A DNA stretch of 64,000 nt from Arcuatula senhousia (Eukaryota > Mollusca > Bivalvia > Mytilida > Mytilidae), in the NCBI GenBank assembly GCA_963971305.1, contig OZ020305.1, positions 1 through 64,000 on the forward strand, given 5' to 3'. The translations under genes were made by a program, and so were the position numbers. This document shows positions 36,351 to 47,336 of this stretch, in pieces (the stretch's first letter is position 1; each line of letters starts with the position of its first letter). The notes beneath the pieces are model-generated. The model did not search any database and was not told where the DNA came from. It saw only the letters and a program-made list of their open reading frames with translations.

Positions 36351-39300
36351 AAAAAAACCGCAAGTCTCTAGACAGAGCCGTTTTCGAGTTAGGTGTACCA
36401 TGGGCATGCAAAATGGCAAAGGTTAATTGTTAACTTTAAATGCTTGTATCTCGGTCATCTATTGACCGATTTTAAAAATTGAACCATGATTGTAAAGCCA
36501 ATTGTTCATTCTCCAGACCTAGTTTAGGTAAAGAAATGAACACGGTAAGTAAGCTTTTTCCTACCTCATTGAACATTGCTAACTTGTACAATGTCTAGAC
36601 TCGGACCTGAAAGTGATGCAAGTTTGAGGCATCATAACTTTTGATCGGCGATAGGTAGCCCGGTTCTGTAAATTGTGCTAAACGGCGCAAGTCGTGTTCT
36701 GTCGGTCACAGTAAAGGGATTTGACGTCGGTTGAGTACACACGAGACTGGAATTATTTTCTAGGAACAAGATTTTCCTCTCAATGTAGGCGATTTTTTTG
36801 GGTCCTTGTAGCTTCCAGATCGGAAAAATACCAACGAATTGGCGACAAAATTCGACAAAAACCGCTAGTACAAAGCCTGTTTGATCAAAAAACAATAGCC
36901 TGACTGAAAACAAACGTGCAGCTGAGACAGTGAAACAGTTATTTACAGGCGGGGCGCACGAAGAATATGTGCAAAAAATCCGAGAAAAAAAAACGAACAC
37001 AAAAAAGGGACAAAGAGAGAAAAAAAAGAAGGAAAGAGAAGGCAAAAGGAAGAAAAAAAATCAGTAGCTAATTAAAAAAAAAAAAAAAAAAAAAAAAAAC
37101 CGGCTGCCTGCTTTCTCGCGGAAAAATGTTTTGTGGCTCGAAGCCGCGGCCGGCCTGCTTGCCCGAGGAACTTGGCGTCGACGAGAAAACCCCGGCCGCC
37201 TGCCTTCTCGCGGAAAAATATATTCCGGCTCGAAGCCGCGGCCGGCCTGCTCGCGCGGGGAACTTGGCTTCGACGCGAAACCCCCGGCCGCTTGCCTTCT
37301 CGCTGACAAATAGACTGAATGGGCTAGGAACAAAACCGATAAGAGATTCGTATTAAGTTTTTTGATGAAAAACTTGAAAATAATGTTTTTGGAAACATTG
37401 GGTCTACCATTGCCATGTTGGCCACGTTGTCGAAACCATTTTTTGCTGATTTGTCCCTGTTCCCTTGCTCCAATCGTCTCGAAAATTAAAAATTGGCCCC
37501 GTAGGAGCATTAATGTTTTACGGGCGAGCCAATGGAAAAAATCGCAAGTCTCTAGACAAAGCCGTTTTCGAGTTAGGTGTACCATGGGCATGCAAAATGG
37601 CAAAGGTTAATTGTTAACTTTAAATGCTTGTATCTCGGTCATCTCTTGACCGATTTTAAAAATTGAACCATGATTGTAAAGCCAATTGTTCATTCTCCAG
37701 ACCTAGTTTAGGTAAAGAAATGAACACGGTAAGTAAGCTTTTTCCTACCTCATTGAACATTGCTAACTTGTACAATGTCTAGACTCGGACCTGAAAGTGA
37801 TGCAAGTTTGAGGCATCATAACTTTTGATCGGCGATAGGTAGCCCGGTTCTGTAAATTGTGCTAAACGGCGCAAGTCGTGTTCTGTCGGTCACAGTAAAG
37901 GGATTTGACGTCGGTTGAGTACACACGAGACTGGAATTATTTTCTAGGAACAAGATTTTCCTCTCAATGTAGGCGATTTTTTTGGGTCCTTGTAGCTTCC
38001 AGATCGGAAAAATACCAACGAATTGGCGACAAAATTCGACAAAAACCGCTAGTACAAAGCCTGTTTGATCAAAAAACAATAGCCTGACTGAAAACAAACG
38101 TGCAGCTGAGACAGTGAAACAGTTATTTACAGGCGGGGCGCACGAAGAATATGTGCAAAAAATCCGAGAAAAAAAAACGAACACAAAAAAGGGACAAAGA
38201 GAGAAAAAAAAGAAGGAAAGAGAAGGCAAAAGGAAGAAAAAAAATCAGTAGCTAATTAAAAAAAAAAAAAAAAAAAAAAAACCGGCTGCCTGCTTTCTCG
38301 CGGAAAAATGTTTTGTGGCTCGAAGCCGCGGCCGGCCTGCTTGCCCGAGGAACTTGGCGTCGACGAGAAAACCCAGGCCGCCTGCCTTCTCGCGGAAAAA
38401 TATATTCCGGCTCGAAGCCGCGGCCGGCCTGCTCGCGCGGGGAACTTGGCTTCGACGCGAAACCCCCGGCCGCTTGCCTTCTCGCTGACAAATAGACTGA
38501 ATGGGCTAGGAACAAAACCGATAAGAGATTCGTATTAAGTTTTTTGATGAAAAACTTGAAAATAATGTTTTTGGAAACATTGGGTCTACCATTGCCATGT
38601 TGGCCACGTTGTCGAAACCATTTTTTGCTGATTTGTCCCTGTTCCCTTGCTCCAATCGTCTCGAAAATTAAAAATTGGCCCCAAAGGGGCAGTAATTTTT
38701 TACGGGCGAGCCAATGCAAAAAAACCACAAGTCTCTAGACAGAGCCGTTTTCGAGTTAGGTGTACCATGGGCATGCAAAATGGCAAAGGTTAATTGTTAA
38801 CTTTAAATGTTTGTATCTCGGTCATCTCTTGACCGATTTTAAAAATTGAACCATGATTGTAAAGCCAATTGTTCATTCTCCAGACCTAGTTTAGGTAAAG
38901 AAATGAACACGGTAAGTAAGCTTTTTCCTACCTCATTGAACATTGCTAACCTGTACAATGTCTAGACTCGGACCTGAAAGTGATGCAAGTTTGAGGCATC
39001 ATAACTTTTGATCGGCGATAGGTAGCCCGGTTCTGTAAATTGTGCTAAACGGCGCAAGTCGTGTTCTGTCGGTCACAGTAAAGGGATTTGACGTCGGTTG
39101 AGTACACACGAGACTGGAATTATTTTCTAGGAACAAGATTTTCCTCTCAATGTAGGCGATTTTTTTGGGTCCTTGTAGCTTCCAGATCGGAAAAATACCA
39201 ACGAATTGGCGACAAAATTCGACAAAAACCGCTAGTACAAAGCCTGTTTGATCAAAAAACAATAGCCTGACTGAAAACAAACGTGCAGCTGAGACAGTGA

Positions 39301-39720
39301 AACAGTTATTTACAGGCGGGGCGCACGAAGAATATGTGCAAAAAATCCGAGAAAAAAAAACGAACACAAAAAAGGGACAAAGAGAGAAAAAAAAGAAGGA
39401 AAGAGAAGGCAAAAGGAAGAAAAAAAATCAGTAGCTAATTAAAAAAAAAAAAAAAAAAAAACGGCTGCCTGCTTTCTCGCGGAAAAATGTTTTGTGGCTC
39501 GAAGCCGCGGCCGGCCTGCTTGCCCGAGGAACTTGGCGTCGACGAGAAAACCCCGGCCGCCTGCCTTCTCGCGGAAAAATATATTCCGGCTCGAAGCCGC
39601 GGCCGGCCTGCTCGCGCGGGGAACTTGGCTTCGACGCGAAACCCCCGGCCGCTTGCCTTCTCGCTGACAAATAGAAACCGATAAGAGATTCGTATTAAGT
39701 ATTAAGGTTAATTGTTAACT
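36351..39720. repeat. Satellite B, array 2 (subfamily with a 7-bp deletion), broken by a LINE
   Basis: GC-island starts are at 37102, 38284 and 39463. The three units with the relevant site all lack ACCATTT after GGCGATTTTTTT (near 36799, 37984 and 39167), which marks a distinct subfamily. The last unit is rearranged: about 18 bp are missing after GACAAATAG (39675), about 244 bp are missing between CGTATTAAGT and AAGGTTAATTGTTAACTT, and then the LINE starts at about 39721. Open frames here are satellite by-products. Confidence 0.93.
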
Positions 39721-39721
39721 T

Positions 39722-39850
39722 AATTTCCACTTGACCACAAAACCCGATGCTGTTTATCATACGCCACAGTTCAGAAAGAGACTTCGTAGCTCAGGATCAA
39801 CAACCCCTGGGTCAGCTGATAAACAACAAAGTAAAAAAGTTTTTAGATAA
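39722..39850 (+). pseudogene. C-terminal remnant of probable LINE ORF1
   Basis: An open frame of 42 codons runs from the element's 5' break to a TAA at 39848-39850. Its residues are basic and low in complexity, with a run PQFRKRLRSSGSTTPGSADK, which suits the C-terminal tail of an ORF1 RNA-binding protein. No zinc knuckle or RRM is left, since the copy starts inside the gene. It lies 200 bp upstream of ORF2. The identification is inferred from position and composition. It could be chance open sequence. Confidence 0.5.
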
Positions 39851-40050
39851 ATAATGGAATTTCCCAGATCTATATTTAGACAGCGGTACATACTAGTTGT
39901 TTATTATTATTGTATAAATGTCAAGGTGAAACCTATTAATACTATTGTACGGCGGCACATTTTTTTAACCGCCTCACTGGTTATTAATAATTGCTGTTTA
40001 AATGTCAATGTGAATTTTATTGATACTATTATGTGTTTATTGATTTTATT
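39851..40050 (+). other. Inter-ORF spacer with a hairpin between two similar AT-rich segments
   Basis: Two related segments, about 39899-39950 and 39979-40034, share TTATTATT, AAATGTCAA, GTGAA and ATACTATT motifs. Between them lies the inverted repeat GGCGG-N13-CCGCC (39952-39974). ORF2 in two-ORF LINEs is usually translated by reinitiation or another non-standard route, so structure in this spacer could matter. No function is shown. Confidence 0.6.
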
Positions 40051-43000
40051 ATGATTTCCATAGTCACTTTAAATGTTAACGGAATGGCTGATAATAAAAA
40101 ACGGCAGGCAATTTTCAATTGGTGTAGAAAGAAAAAGTATGATATAATATGTTTGCAAGAGACACATAGTTCAAAAGAAGTTGAAAAAAAGTGGGCAAAA
40201 GATTGGGAGGGTGAAAGTTTATGGTCTCATGGCACTAGTAAATCAAAGGGGGTGGGAATTTTGTTTTCTGAGAACTTTAATTATGACATAGTTAACGTAA
40301 AGGGTGATAACGAGGGGAGAGTAATTTCATGTCAGATTAAAACTTCAGATGAACTGTGTTTCAATGTGCTTAATATTTACGCACCAAATATAGCAGGTGA
40401 TCGTAAACGGTTTTTCACTGATAAAATTCGGATCGAGACTGGGGCAAAGAATATTGTCCTCGGAGATTTTAATTGTACTTTAAATAAAGAACTAGACCGT
40501 AAATATGTGCCTAGAAACGACGATATTGGCACATCGGAACTTAAAAAGATTATAACGGAACATAATCTAAATGATGTATGGCGAGTACGGTATCCCAAAG
40601 ATAAACAGTACACATTTAGTAGAGGTAATTCTAAATCGCGCATTGACTACATTTTTGTTAGTAGTGATATGCAGTTTATGATAAATAAAACCAAATTGGT
40701 TCACTTCCCTTACAGTGACCATGATGGTGTATGCGCACAGTTAGATCTATTAGAACCGAAACGGGGACCGGGTATTTGGAAGATGAACGTCTCGGTGATT
40801 CAGTCGGATTCTTTCAAGAATACATTTGAGAGCTTCTGGCACTCATGGCGGTCGAAAAAACGCGACTATGATAACTTATCAGAATGGTGGGAGGCCACGA
40901 AGATAAAGATAAAAAGTCTCACTATTGAGATTTCAAAGAAACTAAATATATCAGATAAAGATATTAAACTATGGGAAGCTGAATTAGAAAATATGGATGA
41001 GAGCGATCTCAACCATGGGGATAGGGTGGCATTTCTTAAGAATAGAATACGAGAATATTATGATAAGAAATCGGAAGCCGCGAGGATACGATCCAAGGTA
41101 AATTGGTATGAAAAAGGGGAAAAATCTTCGAAATATTTTTTCAATTTAGAAAAGAAAAGGGGGAGTGAAAAATTATGGACGAGAGTCAAAACTGTGAACG
41201 GGGAGTACAAGGAAGGCATTGATGCAATCCTTGACGCACAGTTAACCTTTTATAACTTGCTCTTCACATCAGAGGGTTGGGAGAACGAGGCGGCAGAATC
41301 ATTACTTCGGAATGTTGACAAAAATTTAGGGGAAAACGAAAAGCGCGACTGTGAAAAAGAAATTACCTTGGACGAAATCCTAAACGCAGTACGTAAACTA
41401 AAACCAGAAAAATCACCAGGGGAGGATGGGATTGTTAGTGAATTTTATCAAATATATTGGTATCTAATCGGCGAGGACTTCACAGCTGTTGTGAACGATA
41501 TTATGAATAAAAACATATTATGCGACTCGCAGTATAGAGGTGTTATTACTCTCATGTTTAAGTCTGGGGAAAGGGAAGATATTAAAAACTGGCGTCCTAT
41601 CACTCTGCTAAATACTGATTATAAGATTATTTCAAAATTATTAGCAGAGAGACTAAAACTTGTATTACCAAATATCATTAGCACCGATCAAAAGGTGTTT
41701 GTTAAGGGCCGCGATATTTTCCAGGGAAATAGACTATTACAAGATATAATTGACTATACTGATATGGAAGACCAAGAAGGGTCAATTATTTTTCTCGATC
41801 AGCAAAAGGCATTTGACAGAGTAGAATGGGGATGGATTGATCTATGTATGAAAAAATTCGGCTTCGGTGACAAGTTTAGAGGGTGGGTATTTATGCTTTT
41901 TAAAAACGCGAAGACGTGTATACAAACTAATGGTTTTATATCCAAGTATATAGGGATATCCCGTTCTATTCGCCAGGGATGCCCAATCGCGCCTATGTTA
42001 TATATTTTACAAGCAGAACCATTTGCTGCAACAATTCGCTACAATCCAAATATTAAAGGGATTAGTCTCCCTTCTAGAACCAACCATAATTTAGAGGCTA
42101 AATTAAATATGTTTGCCGACGATACACAGCTTTTTAATAAAAATGAGCGATCGATAGAAGAAACTTTTAAAGTTTTAGAAACATACGAAAAAGCTAGCGG
42201 TGCTCGTATGAATATGAATAAAACGGTTGGTATGTATTTAGGGAAATGGAAAAATAAAAAACCTGTATATAATCGAATTAAATGGACCAAGCAGCCAGTT
42301 AAAGCGCTTGGAGTCCAACACGGTTACAGTGTTAATATAGATCGTATCTGGTTAGATAAAGTAAATAAAATAAAAAGTTGTATTGAGGTCTGGAAATCAA
42401 GAGATTTAACATTTGCCGGAAAAGTATTGATTATCAAATCACTTGTATTATCTAATATTGGCTACGAAATCGAGATGAGAGGTATTCCAGTTAAATATGA
42501 AAAAGAGATAAATAATATTATGTGGTCTTTTATATGGGACGGAAAACCAGATCGAGTATCCAGAGCTGTGTGTTGTCTTCCGAAGGAAAAGGGTGGAATG
42601 GGTATGGTAAATCTTAGAGATTTCATTAAGTCTAAGCATGTCAAGAGTTTATACACCATGGTAAATAGCGATCTAGATAACTGGAACGCTATAGGCAAAT
42701 TCTGGCTTACCTCGCTCGATTCTAAATTTGATTCAGATTTTTTTATATGTAAGTGCTCGGATATTATTGGTCTAGGCCAGCCTAAGATGTCCAAATATTA
42801 TTTAAATCTCTTGAGTTCCTGGATAGATTTTCAAAAACAAGCCAAATGTAACATTAATTCAAGAGAGGAACTTCTCGAGGAGAATCTCTTTGGTAACTCT
42901 CTTTTCAAATTTAGACGTCATGCTTTATTTTTTGACAATTTTTCTAAAAGCGGGATAAAAAAGGTTAGGGATATATGGAACACACAAACCGATTCCTTTG

Positions 43001-43806
43001 TTTCACCTTTAGTAGTATTTAATATGTTAGATGATAAAAGGAATTGGATATCTCAGTATAGTCAAATAAAGGCATCTTTTTCTGCCGATCATATTAATAT
43101 TCTTAAACGTAATCATGTAAAACTAAAACAACAAAAGAGATCGTTCGAACTAAACGAAACAAAATTTATACGAGAGGGTAAAGTTATGGAGTCAAGGGAT
43201 GTCAAACTGAAGCAAATACAAAGCTTCTACAGATATCCCTTGACACCAAACTGTGAACACAAGTGGGAAAGTTACTTTCAAAGCAATATCCAGTGGGATA
43301 AAATATGGAGTGCATTGACTAACAACTTTGCACACAGAAAATGCAAACAATTACAATGGAAAGTATTGCACAATATTATTTATACAGAAGAATTGTTACA
43401 AAAAATTAATTTATCCAACGGCATTTGTCATTTCTGTACAGAAAAGGAAAGTTTATTACATCTTTTTGTTCATTGTAAAGTGGTAAAAGAAGTATGGGGG
43501 GATATTTTTGCAATTATTAATTCATTGTGTACTAGAATCGGAACAGATATGGTACAAAATTCTGAAGACATCATAATATTGGGAACTCAAAAGCTTGATG
43601 TAAAACATTTATTAGTTGAAACGGTTCTTTCTATAGTAAAATGGGCAATATGGAAACATAGAAATATTGCAAAATACCAAAAGAGGACCGTCTCAAAATC
43701 CATGATATTGAACATGGCAATAAATGACATATATCTTGTCAACAAGCTTAACAGGGGTAGGATAGGCGAGAACCTTTACTTAGAAATGAAAAGTGTGTTT
43801 GAGTAA
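40051..43806 (+). CDS. LINE ORF2 protein: AP endonuclease, reverse transcriptase, C-terminal CCHC motif (1,251 aa)
   Basis: Encodes the enzymes for target-primed reverse transcription, probably of L1/Tx1 type. The first ATG in frame is 40051. The frame is open from 40033, but only through a GTG. The endonuclease spans about residues 1-235 with LNVNG (N8, N10), LQE (E37), NIYAPN (Y110), LGDFN (D139, N141), RIDYIF (D199) and SDHDG (S222, D223, H224). GPGIWKMN follows at 239-246. The reverse transcriptase spans about 440-760 with NWRPITLLN (513-521), FLDQQKAFD (D583), RQGCPIAP (641-648) and FADD (D690, D691). A CX2CX7HX4C motif uses C1126, C1129, H1137 and C1142. No stop or frameshift occurs, and every expected catalytic residue is present, so the protein could be functional. 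The copy lacks its 5' promoter region and most of ORF1. Confidence 0.95.
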   Translation: MISIVTLNVNGMADNKKRQAIFNWCRKKKYDIICLQETHSSKEVEKKWAKDWEGESLWSHGTSKSKGVGILFSENFNYDIVNVKGDNEGRVISCQIKTSDELCFNVLNIYAPNIAGDRKRFFTDKIRIETGAKNIVLGDFNCTLNKELDRKYVPRNDDIGTSELKKIITEHNLNDVWRVRYPKDKQYTFSRGNSKSRIDYIFVSSDMQFMINKTKLVHFPYSDHDGVCAQLDLLEPKRGPGIWKMNVSVIQSDSFKNTFESFWHSWRSKKRDYDNLSEWWEATKIKIKSLTIEISKKLNISDKDIKLWEAELENMDESDLNHGDRVAFLKNRIREYYDKKSEAARIRSKVNWYEKGEKSSKYFFNLEKKRGSEKLWTRVKTVNGEYKEGIDAILDAQLTFYNLLFTSEGWENEAAESLLRNVDKNLGENEKRDCEKEITLDEILNAVRKLKPEKSPGEDGIVSEFYQIYWYLIGEDFTAVVNDIMNKNILCDSQYRGVITLMFKSGEREDIKNWRPITLLNTDYKIISKLLAERLKLVLPNIISTDQKVFVKGRDIFQGNRLLQDIIDYTDMEDQEGSIIFLDQQKAFDRVEWGWIDLCMKKFGFGDKFRGWVFMLFKNAKTCIQTNGFISKYIGISRSIRQGCPIAPMLYILQAEPFAATIRYNPNIKGISLPSRTNHNLEAKLNMFADDTQLFNKNERSIEETFKVLETYEKASGARMNMNKTVGMYLGKWKNKKPVYNRIKWTKQPVKALGVQHGYSVNIDRIWLDKVNKIKSCIEVWKSRDLTFAGKVLIIKSLVLSNIGYEIEMRGIPVKYEKEINNIMWSFIWDGKPDRVSRAVCCLPKEKGGMGMVNLRDFIKSKHVKSLYTMVNSDLDNWNAIGKFWLTSLDSKFDSDFFICKCSDIIGLGQPKMSKYYLNLLSSWIDFQKQAKCNINSREELLEENLFGNSLFKFRRHALFFDNFSKSGIKKVRDIWNTQTDSFVSPLVVFNMLDDKRNWISQYSQIKASFSADHINILKRNHVKLKQQKRSFELNETKFIREGKVMESRDVKLKQIQSFYRYPLTPNCEHKWESYFQSNIQWDKIWSALTNNFAHRKCKQLQWKVLHNIIYTEELLQKINLSNGICHFCTEKESLLHLFVHCKVVKEVWGDIFAIINSLCTRIGTDMVQNSEDIIILGTQKLDVKHLLVETVLSIVKWAIWKHRNIAKYQKRTVSKSMILNMAINDIYLVNKLNRGRIGENLYLEMKSVFE

Positions 43807-44355
43807 AGTATGGACAGCATATTGTAGCTGATCCAGATTATAAACTCCCATCATTGTATCTATTGAAATAATCCTTCTCTGATAGTTTAAATGTACGATT
43901 TTGCTGTATTTAATAATTATAATAGTTACATGTATCCAGGTTATATTGAAATACTTTTGTGTCTTAATTTTACTGTAACTTACATTCTGTGGAACTTAGA
44001 TAATCCACGCGTATATAATTGATATTTAAGGACTAGCCACACAAGTTTATAAAGACAGCACGTGCACATCGTCAAAACCTTTTAAATTTACACAAGCTTA
44101 ATCAATCAATGATGCGTATAGAAGTAGGAAAGGTGAAAACGGTACATATCTAGGTCAAAATACATGTAGCTATTATTGTGAATAGATAATTGATTGATGA
44201 TATTATTATAATAAGTTTAAGGGAGTTATTTTTCTTTTTACCTTTACGCTATCCCTGTGCGTGAGGGGTGTAAAAATCAGGGAAGCCCTTTACTGCTATC
44301 CTGGGCGTAAAGGGGATTTGTATTGCAGGAGTTGTAAATAAAGAATGTATATATC
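43807..44355 (+). other. 3'UTR of the first LINE, with terminal hairpins
   Basis: About 550 bp of AT-rich non-coding sequence. Near its end is a perfect stem CCCTTTAC/GTAAAGGG with a 13-base loop (44286-44314). An alternative longer-range pairing joins CCTTTACGC (44241-44249) with GCGTAAAGG (44305-44313). The two pairings exclude each other. Some LINE reverse transcriptases recognise a 3' stem-loop in their own RNA, so this could be such a site. Confidence 0.7.
44337..44342 (+). promoter_or_regulatory. Polyadenylation signal AATAAA of the first LINE
   Basis: A canonical AATAAA lies 13 bases upstream of the A-tail that starts at 44356, the normal spacing for cleavage and polyadenylation. Confidence 0.85.
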
Positions 44356-44378
44356 AAAAAAAAAAAAAAAAAAAAAAA

Positions 44379-46106
44379 CACGGTAAGTAAGCTTTTTCCT
44401 ACCTCATTGAACATTGCTAACTTGTACAATGTCTAGACTCGGACCTGAAAGTGATGCAAGTTTGAGGCATCATAACTTTTGATCGGCGATAGGTAGCCCG
44501 GTTCTGTAAATTGTGCTAAACGGCGCAAGTCGTGTTCTGTCGGTCACAGTAAAGGGATTTGACGTCGGTTGAGTACACACGAGACTGGAATTATTTTCTA
44601 GGAACAAGATTTTCCTCTCAATGTAGGCGATTTTTTTACCATTCGGGTCCTTGTAGCTTCCAGATCGGAAAAATACCAACGAATTGGCGACAAAATTCGA
44701 CAAAAACCGCTAGTACAAAGCCTGTTTGATCAAAAAACAATAGCCTGACTGAAAACAAACGTGCAGCTGAGACAGTGAAACAGTTATTTACAGGCGGGGC
44801 GCACGAAGAATATGTGCAAAAAATCCGAGAAAAAAAAAACGAACACAAAAAAGGGACAAAGAGAGAAAAAAAAGAAGAAAAGAGAAGGCAAAAGGAAGAA
44901 AAAAAAATCAGTAGCTAATTCAAAAAAAAAAAAAAAAAAAAAAAACGGCTGCCTGCTTTCTCGCAGAAAAATGTTTTCTGGCTCGAAGCCGCGGCCGGCC
45001 TGCTTGCCCGAGGTACTTGGCGTCGACGAGAAAACCCAGGCCGCCTGCCTTCTCGCGGAAAAATATATTCCGGCTCGAAGCCGCGGCCGGCCTGCTCGCG
45101 CGGGGAACTTGGCTTCGACGCGAAACCCCCGGCCGCCTGCCTTCTCGCTGACAAATAGACTGAATGGGCTAGGAACAAAACCGATAAGAGATTCGTATTA
45201 AGTTTTTTGATGAAAAACTTGAAAATAATGTTTTTGGAAACATTGGGTCTACCATTGCCATGTTGGCCACGTTGTCGAAACCATTTTTTGCTGATTTGTC
45301 CCTGTTCCCTTGCTCCAATCGTCTCGAAAATTAAAAATTGGCCCCGTAGGGGCACTAATGTTTTACGGGCGAGCCAATGCAAAAAATCGCAAGTCTCTAG
45401 ACAAAGCCGTTTTCGAGTTAGGTGTACCATGGGCATGCAAAATGGCAAAGGTTAATTGTTAACTTTAAATGCTTGTATCTCGGTCATCTCTTGACCGATT
45501 TTAAAAAATGAACCATGATTGTAAAGCCAATTGTTCATTCTCCAGACCTAGTTTAGGTAAAGAAATGAACACGGTAAGTAAGCTTTTTCCTACCTCATTG
45601 AACATTGCTTACTTGTACAATGTCTAGACTCGGACCTGAAAGTGATGCAAGTTTGAGGCATCATAACTTTTGATCGGCGATAGGTAGCCCGGTTCTGTAA
45701 ATTGTGTTAAACGGCGCAAGTCGTGTTCTGTCGGTCACAGTAAAGGGATTTTACGTCGGTTGAGTACACACGAGACTGGAATTATTTTCTAGGAACAAGA
45801 TTTTCCTCTCAATGTAGGCGATTTTTTTACCATTCGGGTCCTTGTAGCTTCCAGATCGGAAAAATACCAACGAATTGGCGACAAAATTCGACAAAAACCG
45901 CTAGTACAAAGCCTGTTTGATCAAAAAACAATAGCCTGACTGAAAACAAACGTGCAGCTGAGACAGTGAAACAGTTATTTACAGGCGGGGCGCACGAAGA
46001 ATATGTGCAAAAAATCCGAGAAAAAAAAACGAACACAAAAAAGGGACAAAGAGAGAAAAAAAAGAAAGAAAGAGAAGGCAAAAGGAAGAAAAAAAAATCA
46101 GTAGCT

Positions 46107-46146
<40 letters not shown>

Positions 46147-47303
46147 TGCCTGCTTTCTCGCGGAGAAATGTTTTCTGGCTCGAAGCCGCGGCCGGCCTGC
46201 TTGCCCGAGGAACTTGGCGTCGACGAGAAAACCCAGGCCGCCTGCCTTTTCGCGGAAAAATATATTCCGGCTCGAAGCCGCGGCCGGCCTGCTCGCGCGG
46301 GGAACTTGGCTTCGACGCGAAACCCCCGGCCGCCTGCCTTCTCGCTGACAAATAGACTGAATGGGCTAGGAACAAAACTGATAAGAAATTCGTATTAAGT
46401 TTTTTGATGAAAAACTTGAAAATAATGTTTTTGGAAACATTGGGTCTACCATTGCCATGTTGGCCAAGTTGTCGAAACCATTTTTTGCTGATTTGTCCCT
46501 GTTCCCTTGCTCCAATCCTCTCGAAAATTAAAAATTGGCCCCGTAGGGGCAGCAATTTTTTACGGGCGAGCCAATGCAAAAAAACCGCAAGTCTCTAGAC
46601 AGAGCCGTTTTCGAGTTAGGTGTACCATGGGCATGCAAAATGGCAAAGGTTAATTGTTAACTTTAAATACTTGTATCTCGGTCATCTCTTGACCGATTTT
46701 AAAAATTGAACCATGATTGTAAAGCCAATTGTTCATTCTCCAGACCTAGTTTAGGTAAAGAAATGAACACGGTAAGTAAGCTTTTTCCTACCTCATTGAA
46801 CATTGCTAACTTGTACAATGTCTAGACTCGGACCTGAAAGTGATGCAAGTTTGAGGCATCATAACTTTTGATCGGCGATAGGTAGCCCGGTTCTGTAAAT
46901 TGTGCTAAACGGCGCAAGTCGTGTTCTGTCGGTCACAGTAAAGGGATTTGACGTCGGTTGAGTACACACGAGACTGGAATTATTTTCTAGGAACAAGATT
47001 TTCCTCTCAATGTAGGCAATTTTTTTACCATTTGGGTCCTTGTAGCTTCCAGATCGGAAAAATACCAACGAATTGGCGACAAAATTCGACAAAAACCGCT
47101 AGTACAAAGCCTGTTTGATCAAAAAACAATAGCCTGACTGAAAACAAACGTGCAGCTGAGACAGTGAAACAGTTATTTACAGGCGGGGCGCACGAAGAAT
47201 ATGTGCAAAAAATCCGAGAAAAAAAAACGAACACAAAAAAGGGACAAAGAGAGAAAAAAAAGAAGGAAAGAGAATGCAAAAGGAAGAAAAAAAATCAGTA
47301 GCT

Positions 47304-47336
<33 letters not shown>

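Larger units (their letters stand above)
39721..44378 (+). mobile_element. Non-LTR retrotransposon, probable L1/Tx1 type, 5'-truncated in ORF1, ORF2 intact
   Basis: Parts in order: the C-terminal end of a probable ORF1 (39722-39850), an inter-ORF spacer (39851-40050), an intact ORF2 (40051-43806), a 3'UTR of about 550 bp with an AATAAA signal (44337-44342), and a 23-A tail (44356-44378). Satellite B resumes at CACGGTAAG. No target-site duplication is visible. About 100 bp of satellite (GTTAACTT to CACGGTAAG) are missing across the insertion, and the left flank is further rearranged. Such elements move by target-primed reverse transcription with their encoded endonuclease and reverse transcriptase. 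Tx1-group assignment rests on domain order and motif style, not on a tree. Confidence 0.9.

Noticed and set aside
40033..40050. ORF2 start placed at 40033
   Set aside because: That codon is GTG. The first ATG in frame, at 40051, directly precedes the endonuclease motif and fits eukaryotic initiation.
42039..42794. Minus-strand open frames inside the first LINE
   Set aside because: They are antisense shadows of the intact ORF2 with no domain of their own.
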